Shown here: positions 1-7,238 of the stretch, in pieces
How positions within the stretch are numbered: the first letter of the stretch is position 1
Layout: every line of letters begins with the position of its first letter
NCBI RefSeq assembly: GCF_016863275.1
Contig: NZ_BOOO01000017.1
Coordinates: forward strand, 124,001-188,000
Reading direction: 5' to 3'
Source of the DNA: Planotetraspora mira
Lineage (GTDB): Bacteria; Actinomycetota; Actinomycetes; Streptosporangiales; Streptosporangiaceae
Length of the DNA stretch: 64,000 nt
Translations under genes and position numbers: made by a program
Notes under the pieces: generated by a model
The model's database searches: none
Told to the model about the DNA's origin: nothing
What the model saw: only the letters and a program-made list of their open reading frames with translations

Positions 1-1008
1 GCACCGCGTATCGGCGGCCAGGCGATCGACATCCGCGGAGTCGCGCTCGACGTGGTCGACCGGATGGACATGCTGACCCCACTGCGGGAGTTGCGCACCC
101 GCATGCGTGGGATGTCCATGCTGGACGGCGACGGCAACGAGATCATGCGCTCCACCGAGTACGCGGCGAGCAGCGGCCGGCTGGACAGCGACGACATCGA
201 GGTGCTCCGCGAGGACCTCACCCGGATCCTGCACGAGCGCACGGTCGCGGGCACCGAGTACGTGTTCGGCGATTCGATAGCCGCGATCGAACAGGACGAG
301 GACGGCGTGCGGGTGGAGTTCGAGCGCGGCCGGCCGCGCACGTTCGACCTCGTGGTGGGCGCCGACGGGCTGCATTCGACGGTGCGGCGACTGGCCTTCG
401 GCCCCGAGGCCGAGTTCATCCACCACCTCGGCACCTATGTGTCGGTGTTCACCACCGAGAACATCCTGAACCTGGACGAGTGGCAGGTCTGGATCCGCGA
501 CGGCGACCTCGGCGGCGGCATCTACCCGGCACGGGACAACACCGAACTGCGGGTCAACCTCGGCTTCATGTCCGAGCCCGTGGACTACGACCACCGTGAC
601 CTGGACGCCCAGCGCCGGCTGGTCGCCGACCGGCTCGCCGGAATGCGCTGGGAGATACCGCGACTGCTCAAGGCCATGTGGCAGGCGCCCGACTTCTACT
701 TCGACGCGATGGCCCAGATCCGGATCGACTCGTGGTCACGCGGACGGGTGACCCTGCTCGGTGACGCCGGCTACTGCGCCTCACCGCTGTCCGGTCAGGG
801 CACCAGCCTCGCGCTGGTCGGCGCGTACGTGCTGGCCGCCGAACTGGCCGCGGCCGGCGGGGACCACCGGTCCGCGCTGGCTGGTTACGAGCGGCGCATG
901 CGCCCGTTCGCCGAGCTCAACCAGGCCCTGGCCACGGAGAACCCGGGCGGCCCCGCCTCCGAGGAGTCGATCGAACGGGCGAAGAACGCGATCTCGCTGG
1001 ACGCCTGA
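1..1008 (+). CDS. FAD-dependent monooxygenase (class A flavoprotein hydroxylase), 5' end outside window
   Basis: The frame is open from the first base, so the true N terminus with the GxGxxG dinucleotide-binding loop lies outside the window; about 335 residues are visible. Two signatures of PHBH-type aromatic hydroxylases can be read: the DG motif VVGADGLHSTVRR near visible residue 118, and the GD motif LLGDAGYCASP near residue 252, which contacts the ribityl chain of FAD. Members of the family hydroxylate or epoxidise aromatic, polyketide or antibiotic substrates with NAD(P)H and O2. The substrate cannot be predicted. The next sequence downstream is a decayed SDR/TetR pair, so its original context may be partly lost. 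Confidence 0.85.
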   Translation, partial: APRIGGQAIDIRGVALDVVDRMDMLTPLRELRTRMRGMSMLDGDGNEIMRSTEYAASSGRLDSDDIEVLREDLTRILHERTVAGTEYVFGDSIAAIEQDEDGVRVEFERGRPRTFDLVVGADGLHSTVRRLAFGPEAEFIHHLGTYVSVFTTENILNLDEWQVWIRDGDLGGGIYPARDNTELRVNLGFMSEPVDYDHRDLDAQRRLVADRLAGMRWEIPRLLKAMWQAPDFYFDAMAQIRIDSWSRGRVTLLGDAGYCASPLSGQGTSLALVGAYVLAAELAAAGGDHRSALAGYERRMRPFAELNQALATENPGGPASEESIERAKNAISLDA

Positions 1009-1023
1009 CCGGCCTTGCTCGGG

Positions 1024-1340
1024 TTAGGCCGCGTATCCGCCGTCGACGTTGATGGTGGCACCGGTGATGTAGGCGGCGTCGGGACCGGCGAGGTACACGA
1101 CGAGGCTGGCCACCTCGTCGGTGGTGCCGTACCGGTCCACGGCGATGTAGGGCTTGGTGATCGCCGCGAACAGCCCGTCTTGTGCAGGTTGACCGCGACC
1201 GTGTGGTCGTATCCCTCTTCGGTGATCTCCCCGATCGGGCCGACCCCGCTCACCCCGGCGTTGTTGACCAGGATGTCCAACCCGCCCAGCCGCCGGACTG
1301 TCTCGTCGACGGCCTGACGGACGGCGTCGCGCTCGGCCTG
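1024..1340 (-). pseudogene. Decayed short-chain dehydrogenase/reductase (both N terminus and core deleted)
   Basis: Two pieces of a classical SDR lie in different frames of the minus strand. The upstream piece (about 1340 to 1188) reads AVRQAVDETVRRLGG, then the NNAG motif (LDILVNNAG) and VAVNLHK. The second piece (about 1185 to 1024) resumes in another frame with RYGTTDEVASLVVYLAG and the typical C terminus ITGATINVDGGYAA followed by a stop. The Rossmann N terminus (TGxxxGIG) and about 90 residues with the catalytic YxxxK are absent. It abuts the TetR remnant on the other strand with no intergenic space. This is a non-functional remnant of a gene that was probably divergent from that regulator. 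Confidence 0.8.
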
Positions 1341-1735
1341 TTCTGGGCGAAGGGCTACGACGGGACCACGATGGCCGACCTGTCCTCGGCGATGAACCTG
1401 AAGCCGGGCAGCATCTACGCCGCGTTCGGCTCGAAGGAGGGCCTCTACGAGAAGGTGCTCGACCGGTACGTCACCACGGTCTTCACCTACTCCGACGACG
1501 CCGTGGCCCGGCCGACGGTCCGCGATGTCGTCGAGGCGTGGTTACGCGGCGCCGCCACCGTCACCACGGGCGAGGGCACGACGGATCGCTGCCCGAGGGG
1601 GTCGAGTCGGGGGTCCTGGCCACATACGTCACCGCGCTCTCCCAGGGAATCGCCGTCGAGGCGGCGTCCGGAACTCCGCGCGCCGACCTCGACGCGATGA
1701 TCGACCTGGCCCTCAAGCGGCTACCCTGGGAGTAG
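1326..1735 (+). pseudogene. Decayed TetR/AcrR family regulator
   Basis: The frame enters in the middle of a TetR DNA-binding domain: LFWAKGYDGTTMADLS, then LKPGSIYAAFGSKEGLY, the recognition-helix region of the family. The first helix and any start codon are missing. After EAWLRGAATVTTGEG the frame is lost, and the typical TetR C terminus (ATYVTALSQGIAVEAA, then DLDAMIDLALKRL) continues in another frame to a stop at 1735. The middle of the ligand-binding domain appears deleted. TetR genes are commonly divergent from the SDR they control, so this and the neighbouring remnant were probably one regulatory pair whose shared promoter was lost. Confidence 0.8.
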
Positions 1736-1851
1736 GCTCTCCAAAGTTTTCGCGCGGCCTGTACACGAACGGCGCCAGTCCCCCACTGACGCCCGCCGCC
1801 GAACGACGATCCGTCCCCCCCACGGGTTGGGAGCGCAGAGAGGTGATGCGG

Positions 1852-2775
1852 ATGCGGCAGGCAGCTGTCCTCGACGTCGGCTGTCACAGCGCTCTGCTGA
1901 CCGTGGTCCGCCGGCCGCACGGGCAGACCGGCCTGGAGACGGTGCTGTCCCACAAGGTACGGCTGAGCCTGCACCAGATGCTCGCCCCGGACGGGCAACT
2001 GGACGAGCAGGGGATACGCAGCGTCCAGCAGGCGGTGGCCGAGACGATGGACGCCAACCCGGCCGCGCAGTCCCGCGTCTTCGCCTTCGCCACCTCCGTC
2101 ATCCGGGACGCACCCAACCGCGACGAGGTCATCGCCCGCATCGCCGGGGCCACGGGCACCCGGCTCCGGGTCCTGCCCGGCCGGGAAGAGGCACGGCTGG
2201 CCTACGTGGCGGCCCGCCAATGGGCGGGGCACACGTCGGACCCACTGCTGGTCCTGGACATCGGCGGCGGCACGATAGAGATCGCCTCCGGGACCGACAG
2301 GGAACCGCACACCGTGCATTCGCTGCCGCTGGGCGCCAGGACGATCACCCGCAGATGGCTGCCCGGCGGGGCCGCCTCCTCCTCGCGGCAACTGCGCAGG
2401 GTCCGGCATCACCTCCGCCGGGCGCTGAGCCGGCAACCCGGTCTGCCGACGCCCCAGCCCGGCGGACACGTCCTCGCGAGCTCGAAGACCTTCACCCAGC
2501 TCGCCCGGCTCGCCTTCGCCCAGGGCGAGCCGTCCTGCTCGCGCAACCGCCTGTCGCTGACCGGCGTACAGGCGTCACTCGCCCTTCTGGCCGACATGGA
2601 CCCGGCCCACCGTGGAGAGCTGCCGGGCATCAGCACACACCGCGCCGAGCAGTCCCTCGCCGGAGCGCTGATAGCCGAGGCCCTCATGGAGGCCTGCGAG
2701 GCGACGAGCGTGGAGATCTGCCCCTGGTCCACCCGAGAGGGGCTCCTGCTGGAACGCCTCGGATCAACCCACTGA
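1852..2775 (+). CDS. Ppx/GppA-type exopolyphosphatase-like protein
   Basis: About 307 residues of the ASKHA (actin-like ATPase) fold typical of Ppx/GppA phosphatases. The phosphate-1 loop near the N terminus reads AAVLDVGCHSALLTVV, and the phosphate-2 loop LLVLDIGGGTIEIASG lies near residue 135. Conserved FATSVIRDAPNRDEV and VLPGREEARLAY stretches match the family. The family hydrolyses polyphosphate and/or pppGpp; the short actinobacterial form lacks the C-terminal HD-like domain. An AGAGAGG Shine-Dalgarno at 1837-1843 lies 8 bases before ATG 1852, which decides this start over GTG 1843 and ATG 1846. The first loop is unusual (DVGCHS instead of DxGSNS), so activity is uncertain. Confidence 0.85.
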   Translation: MRQAAVLDVGCHSALLTVVRRPHGQTGLETVLSHKVRLSLHQMLAPDGQLDEQGIRSVQQAVAETMDANPAAQSRVFAFATSVIRDAPNRDEVIARIAGATGTRLRVLPGREEARLAYVAARQWAGHTSDPLLVLDIGGGTIEIASGTDREPHTVHSLPLGARTITRRWLPGGAASSSRQLRRVRHHLRRALSRQPGLPTPQPGGHVLASSKTFTQLARLAFAQGEPSCSRNRLSLTGVQASLALLADMDPAHRGELPGISTHRAEQSLAGALIAEALMEACEATSVEICPWSTREGLLLERLGSTH

Positions 2776-2784
2776 CGGAGTGCG

Positions 2785-3735
2785 ATGCGTGCAATAAGCC
2801 AGGACGTCCTCGGCGGTCCAGAGGTGCTCAAGGAAACAGAAGTGGAGCGGCCGGCGCCGGGTCCGACCGAGGTGCTGGTGCGCGTGCGCGCCGCCGGGGT
2901 CAATCCGACCGACTGGAAGCATCGCGCCACGGGCGGCCTGCTGGGAAGGCCGCCGTTCGTTCTCGGCTGGGATGTCTCCGGTGTCGTCGAGTCCGTCGGG
3001 CTCGGAACGGCACTGTACAAACCGGGTGACGAAGTGTTCGGCATGCTGCGCTACCCGTACGGGCACGGCGCCTTCGCCGAGTATGTGGCGGCGCCCGCCC
3101 GCACCTTCGCCCCCAAACCCCGGAACGTCGACCATGTGCACGCGGCGGCGCTCCCGCTGGCGGCGCTGACCGCATGGCAGGCCCTGAAGGACACCGCAGG
3201 GGTGACGGCCGGACAGCGGGTGCTCATCCATGCCGCCGCCGGCGGAGTGGGCCATCTCGCGGTGCAGATCGCCAAGGCCCGGGGTGCGTACGTCATCGGC
3301 ACCGCGAGCGCCGCCAAACACGCGTTCCTGCGCGGTCTGGGAGCGGACGAACTCGTCGACTACCGGAGTGTGGACTTCGCCGAGGTGGTCGAGGACGTCG
3401 ACGTGGTGATCGACACCATGGGCGGCGACCACGGGCCACGCTCTCTGCGCACCATGCGCCGAGGCGGCGTCATCGTCTCGCTCGTGTTGTCCAACACGGA
3501 CGAGGGGCTCCGGGCACAGGCCCAGGCACTGGGCATCCGGGCGGAGTCCATGCTCGTGGAGCCGGATCTCGCCTCTCTGAAGGCGATCTCCGCGTTGGTG
3601 GAGGCGGGCAGGCTCCGTGTCGAGATCGACACGGTGCTGCCGTTGGAACAGGCGGCCAAGGCGCACGAGCGCGGTGAGACAGGCCGCACCACCGGCAAGA
3701 TCGTGCTCACCGTGAACGACTCCGCAGGAGCCTAG
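2785..3735 (+). CDS. NADP-dependent quinone oxidoreductase-like MDR protein
   Basis: A 316-residue zinc-independent medium-chain dehydrogenase/reductase. It has the GroES-like N-terminal domain (VRVRAAGVNPTDWK, GWDVSGVVESVG), then a Rossmann domain with AAAGGVGHLAVQIAKARG and a GxGADxLVDYR-like stretch. The structural and catalytic zinc cysteines are absent, as in quinone oxidoreductases and 2-alkenal reductases. It starts 9 bases after the Ppx-like gene and is probably cotranscribed with it. The substrate is not evident. Confidence 0.85.
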   Translation: MRAISQDVLGGPEVLKETEVERPAPGPTEVLVRVRAAGVNPTDWKHRATGGLLGRPPFVLGWDVSGVVESVGLGTALYKPGDEVFGMLRYPYGHGAFAEYVAAPARTFAPKPRNVDHVHAAALPLAALTAWQALKDTAGVTAGQRVLIHAAAGGVGHLAVQIAKARGAYVIGTASAAKHAFLRGLGADELVDYRSVDFAEVVEDVDVVIDTMGGDHGPRSLRTMRRGGVIVSLVLSNTDEGLRAQAQALGIRAESMLVEPDLASLKAISALVEAGRLRVEIDTVLPLEQAAKAHERGETGRTTGKIVLTVNDSAGA

Positions 3736-3961
3736 AACCCGAGTACTCCGCCCGCTTGCATATCCTTTCCGTCGTCGGCGCTCCGGCCCGGGCACGGCTC
3801 GCACCGCGCCTGCTCCGGTGCCGGCACTGATCAGGGGCCACGGACAGTGGAGCTCTTCATCGTGTCGAACCTCCCTCGGCTCGGGTGTCCCGAGTGGCGG
3901 GACGAGGACTAGTAAGATCAAGAATCTCGGTGCTCCCCCCGCACCGCCCTACCGGGACGAG

Positions 3962-4795
3962 GTGACCGTGGTCGCGGAAGACACCGAGCAGGCCGACGAG
4001 GGACACAAGGGCAGGAAAGGCTCGTTCTTCCGGGAGCTCCCGATCCTCGTCGTCGTCGCCCTGGGCCTGGCGTTGCTGATCAAGTCCTTCGTGGTCCAGG
4101 CCTTCTACATCCCATCGGAATCGATGGAGAACACCCTCCTGGTCAACGACCGGGTCATGGTGAACAAGCTCGTCTACCACGTCCGCGACATCGAACGCGG
4201 CGACATCGTCGTCTTCTCCGGCGTCGACTCCTGGGACCCCGAGATCCCGTACCAGGATCCCGGCAATCCATTCGGCCGCGCACTCCACTGGGTGGGCATC
4301 CAATTCGGCCTCGTCCCCGGCGACAAGGACTACATCAAGCGGGTCATCGGCAAGCCGGGCGACACGGTGAAGTGCTGCGATGCCAAGGGGAGGGTCACCG
4401 TCAACGGCACCGCGATCGACGAACCCTACTTGTACCCCGGCGACATCCCTTCCGATCAGCCCTTCTCGATCACCGTGCCGAAGGACCGCCTGTGGGTCAT
4501 GGGCGACCACCGATCCGTCTCGTACGACTCCAGGCGCCATACGAGCGACACGGGCGGCGGCACGATCCCCGTGGACAAAGTGGTCGGACGAGCCTTCGTC
4601 ATAGCGTGGCCGTTCGATCGCGCGAAGGTGCTTTCGATCCCCGGCACGTTCGCCCAGCCGGCGCTGAACGCGGCTTCATCGGTCGTGGGGTCACCGTTGC
4701 CGCTGGGTATCGCAGGAACCGTGCCGCTGGTGCTGTGGCGTCACCGCCGCTTCGCCGAGCGGCCTCGGCGAAGGACACAGGACCGGCCCTCGTAG
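3962..4795 (+). CDS. lepB: Signal peptidase I
   Basis: A type I signal peptidase that removes signal peptides of Sec and Tat exported proteins at the outer face of the membrane. After a charged cytosolic tail, one membrane segment (LPILVVVALGLALLIKSFVV) leads into box C, YIPSESMENTLL, with the catalytic serine. Box D, YIKRVIGKPGDTV, carries the catalytic lysine, and box E reads GDHRSVSYDSR. A second hydrophobic stretch near the C terminus (PLGIAGTVPLVLW) suggests the two-membrane-segment actinomycete form. The length is about 277 residues. GACGAGG at 3956-3962 supports GTG 3962 or GTG 3968; the longer upstream frame has no family similarity. It is not beside rplS/rnhB, so it may be one of several paralogues. 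Confidence 0.92.
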   Translation: MTVVAEDTEQADEGHKGRKGSFFRELPILVVVALGLALLIKSFVVQAFYIPSESMENTLLVNDRVMVNKLVYHVRDIERGDIVVFSGVDSWDPEIPYQDPGNPFGRALHWVGIQFGLVPGDKDYIKRVIGKPGDTVKCCDAKGRVTVNGTAIDEPYLYPGDIPSDQPFSITVPKDRLWVMGDHRSVSYDSRRHTSDTGGGTIPVDKVVGRAFVIAWPFDRAKVLSIPGTFAQPALNAASSVVGSPLPLGIAGTVPLVLWRHRRFAERPRRRTQDRPS

Positions 4796-4798
4796 CGT

Positions 4799-5698
4799 CT
4801 ACTCGCCGTCCAGCCCGACCGGAACGGAACTCCGCAAGGCCTCGGTGATCGCCGTCACGGCCGGATGCCCGCCTCCGCCGCTCCGGAAGGCGATCTTGGT
4901 GCGCCGCCGGATCGGCACCCGCGTCAGGACCGTGCCCGGCGGGGCGTCGAACGTCCCGATGTGGGGAACGAGCGCGACCCCCTGCCCTGCCGCCACCAGG
5001 GCCAGCACCGTGGAGAACTCGTCGATGCGGTGCCGGACCCGCGGGGTGTAGCCGGCGGCCTGACAGGCACGGATCGTCATCTGGTGGCACGCCGTACCCG
5101 GCGAAGCCGTGATCCAGTCGGCCGCCTCGCACCGGGCGACGACCTGGTCCGGCGGCACGTCCAGCGGGGACGCGGAGGCCAGATACATCGACTCGGCGCA
5201 CAGCGGTGCCACGATCAGGCCCGGTGTGGCGGCCTGGGGGACGAAGTCGTAGTCGTGGATCAGCGCCACGTCCAGCTCGCCGGCTCGCAGCGCGTCGGCG
5301 ATCGCGGCCGGGTCGATCTCCGAAACCATCGGCTCCAGCGCCGGGTGCCGGCGGCTCAGCTCGATCAGCGCGGCCGGCAGGATGGCCCGGGCCGCGGTCG
5401 GGAAGGTGCCGATCCGCAGTGGCCCGGCGAGGCCCCGGCGGGCGTCGATCAACTCCGCGGATGCCAGTTCGAGGCGTTCCAGCAGCGCTTCGGCGTGCCG
5501 GGCGAGGTTGCGGCCGGCCGGCGTGAGGCGCACGCGGCGGCCGGTGCGTTCCAGCAAGGGCACGCCGGCTTCCCGCTCCAGAACCGCCAACTGCTGAGAC
5601 ACGGCCGACGGGCTGAAGGCCAGGGCCTGGGCGACCGCCGCGATGGTCCCCCGATGGTCGAGTTCCCGGAGCAGGCGGAGGCGGCGAAGCTCGAGCAT
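4799..5698 (-). CDS. LysR family transcriptional regulator
   Basis: A 299-residue LysR protein. The N-terminal winged helix-turn-helix has the recognition stretch FSPSAVSQQLAVLE around residues 28-41, followed by the linker helix and a periplasmic-binding-protein-like effector domain starting near RIGTFPTAARAILP. It is divergent from the DapA-like gene at 5771 with only 72 bases between the two start codons. By the usual LysR arrangement it most likely controls that gene. An imperfect dyad lies in the intergenic space. The effector is unknown. Confidence 0.92.
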   Translation of the reverse strand: MLELRRLRLLRELDHRGTIAAVAQALAFSPSAVSQQLAVLEREAGVPLLERTGRRVRLTPAGRNLARHAEALLERLELASAELIDARRGLAGPLRIGTFPTAARAILPAALIELSRRHPALEPMVSEIDPAAIADALRAGELDVALIHDYDFVPQAATPGLIVAPLCAESMYLASASPLDVPPDQVVARCEAADWITASPGTACHQMTIRACQAAGYTPRVRHRIDEFSTVLALVAAGQGVALVPHIGTFDAPPGTVLTRVPIRRRTKIAFRSGGGGHPAVTAITEALRSSVPVGLDGE

Positions 5699-5707
5699 CG
5701 GCTCAGC

Positions 5708-5732
5708 TTACGCTTTGAGCCGGAAAAGGTAA
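5708..5732. promoter_or_regulatory. Imperfect dyad between divergent lysR-type and dapA-like genes
   Basis: TTACGCTTT at 5708-5716 and AAAAGGTAA at 5724-5732 form an imperfect inverted repeat around a 7-base centre (seven of nine positions pair). It lies in a locally AT-richer stretch between two divergent start codons. LysR regulators bind dyads of the T-N11-A type at exactly such places, so this is a candidate operator for the adjacent regulator; this is inference. Confidence 0.4.
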
Positions 5733-5770
5733 CTGGACCTGGGCAAATCCGCCGGGCCACCATCGATCCC

Positions 5771-6706
5771 ATGAACTCTGCGACCTCGAGCCGTGATGCC
5801 CGCACCCCCGACGCCCCGAGCACCCGTCCCCTGGCCGGGATCCACGTCCCGCTCATCACGCCCTTCGCCGCCGACGGCACCGTCGCGGCCACCAGCCTCG
5901 AAGGCCTCGCGCACGCCGTGCTCGACGCGGGCGCGCGCGGCATCGTCGCCCTCGGGACGACCGCGGAGCCGGCCTCGCTCACCGCGGACGAGAAGCACAC
6001 GGTCATCGAGGTCTGCACCCGCGTCTGCCGGGAACGCGGCGCCACGCTCATCCTCGGCGCGGGATCCCACGACACCCGTGCGACCGCGGCGGCGCTGGCG
6101 GAGCTCGCCCACCTGCCGCACGTGACGGCCGCCCTGGTGCCCGTGCCGTACTTCACCCGGCCGCAGGCGGCGGGCGTCCTCGCGCACTTCACCAGCCTCG
6201 CCACCGCCACCCCGGTGCCGCTGATCGTCTACCACGTCCCCTACCGCACCGCGCAGCCGCTCAGCGCGGCCTGCCTGCGCGCACTCGGCGCGCTGCCCGG
6301 CGTCGTCGGCATGAAGTACGCGGCCGGCGGCGTCGACGAACAGGCCGTCGAACTCCTCGGCGACCTCCCGGAGGACTTCGCCGTCCTGGCCGGCGACGAC
6401 CTGTTCGTCTCCCCGCTCCTCGCGCTCGGCGCCGCCGGGGGAATCCTGGCCTCGGCCCACCTGGCCACCGCGTCGTTCGTGGAGCTCGCCGCCGCCTGGC
6501 ACGCCGGAGAGGCGACCCGCGCCCGGAACCTCGGCCACCGGCTGACCGCGCTGTCGGCCGCCCTCTTCAGCGAGCCCAACCCCACGGTGCTCAAGGGCGT
6601 CCTCCACGCCCAGGGCCGCATTCCGACGGCCGACATCCGGCTCCCCCTGGTCCCGGCGTCCCGGGCCGCCGTCGACGCGGCGCTGGAGCGGGTCGCGGAG
6701 CTCTGA
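5771..6706 (+). CDS. Dihydrodipicolinate synthase/N-acetylneuraminate lyase family aldolase
   Basis: A 311-residue class I aldolase of the DapA/NanA superfamily. It shows the alpha-keto-acid-binding GTTAE motif (GIVALGTTAEPASL), the VYHVPYRT segment with the catalytic tyrosine, and the Schiff-base lysine in VVGMKYAAGG. The superfamily cleaves or forms 2-keto-3-deoxy acids. It is unlikely to be the housekeeping dapA, because it stands alone beside a dedicated LysR regulator rather than in a lysine cluster. The substrate is therefore open (sugar acid, hydroxyproline-type or aromatic aldol). Confidence 0.85.
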   Translation: MNSATSSRDARTPDAPSTRPLAGIHVPLITPFAADGTVAATSLEGLAHAVLDAGARGIVALGTTAEPASLTADEKHTVIEVCTRVCRERGATLILGAGSHDTRATAAALAELAHLPHVTAALVPVPYFTRPQAAGVLAHFTSLATATPVPLIVYHVPYRTAQPLSAACLRALGALPGVVGMKYAAGGVDEQAVELLGDLPEDFAVLAGDDLFVSPLLALGAAGGILASAHLATASFVELAAAWHAGEATRARNLGHRLTALSAALFSEPNPTVLKGVLHAQGRIPTADIRLPLVPASRAAVDAALERVAEL

Positions 6707-6823
6707 TCGGATGATCCCGCGAAGCGAGAGCGGCGAACCGGACCCGCGGACCTTCGTCAGCGAGCGGCTCGCTCGTCGGATCTCAGGGGCCAGTCGCACC
6801 GGGGCAGGTGTACGCCCTTGTGC

Positions 6824-7175
6824 GTGATCATGCATAGGTTCGGGGGAAGGCATGCCTGCCAGGCGCGACGCCGCGCGTGATCATGCACAGGTTCGCTCGT
6901 ACGCGTGCTGGTCAGGCCTGATGGGTTTCGTGATCATGCACAGATTCGGCGATTGGCGCGTTGTCCAGGCCATATGTGCGTGGTGATCATGCAAATCTGC
7001 CCGATTGCATGATCACCGCACGTGTAGTGCCAGGTCGCGGTAGGTTTCTCCGAAAGTGTGCATGATCACGCTTGGGAAACTGGCTGCTCAGGGCGGCAGT
7101 TTCCGAACCTGTGCATGATCACGCTCAATGGATCGGCTGGTCAGGCTGGCGATTTTCGAACTTGTGCATGATCAC
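6824..7175. repeat. Eight-unit, 53-bp-pitch repeat array with exact dyad symmetry (four direct, four inverted)
   Basis: The core GTGATCATGC begins at 6824, 6877, 6930 and 6983 on the plus strand. Its reverse complement GCATGATCAC occurs at 7007, 7060, 7113 and 7166. Spacing within each half is exactly 53 bases, and all pairs are symmetric about 6999.5. The fuller consensus is GTGATCATGCACAGGTTCG (19 bases), followed by 34 variable bases that carry a weak CTG-N-CCAGG-like core near unit positions 31-40. The two central copies form a perfect 12-bp inverted repeat around a 10-base loop (6983-7016). There is no ORF and no cas gene. The array sits between the convergent 3' ends of the dapA-like gene and kdpD. 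The pitch equals about five helical turns, so all sites would face one side of the DNA. Confidence 0.95.
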
Positions 7176-7238
7176 GGCGCTTGCGACGTGCGGGAACTCG
7201 GGCCCGGCATGCCCGCGCCACGCGCGGGTCCGCCGTGA

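Noticed and set aside
5771-6706. Housekeeping dapA of lysine biosynthesis
   Set aside because: Family membership is clear, but the isolated position beside a LysR regulator and variant motifs favour a catabolic or specialised aldolase, so no gene symbol is given.
6824-7175. CRISPR array
   Set aside because: Repeats are short (19 bases), the last four units are inverted, spacing is rigid but intervals share a weak core, and there is no cas gene in the window.
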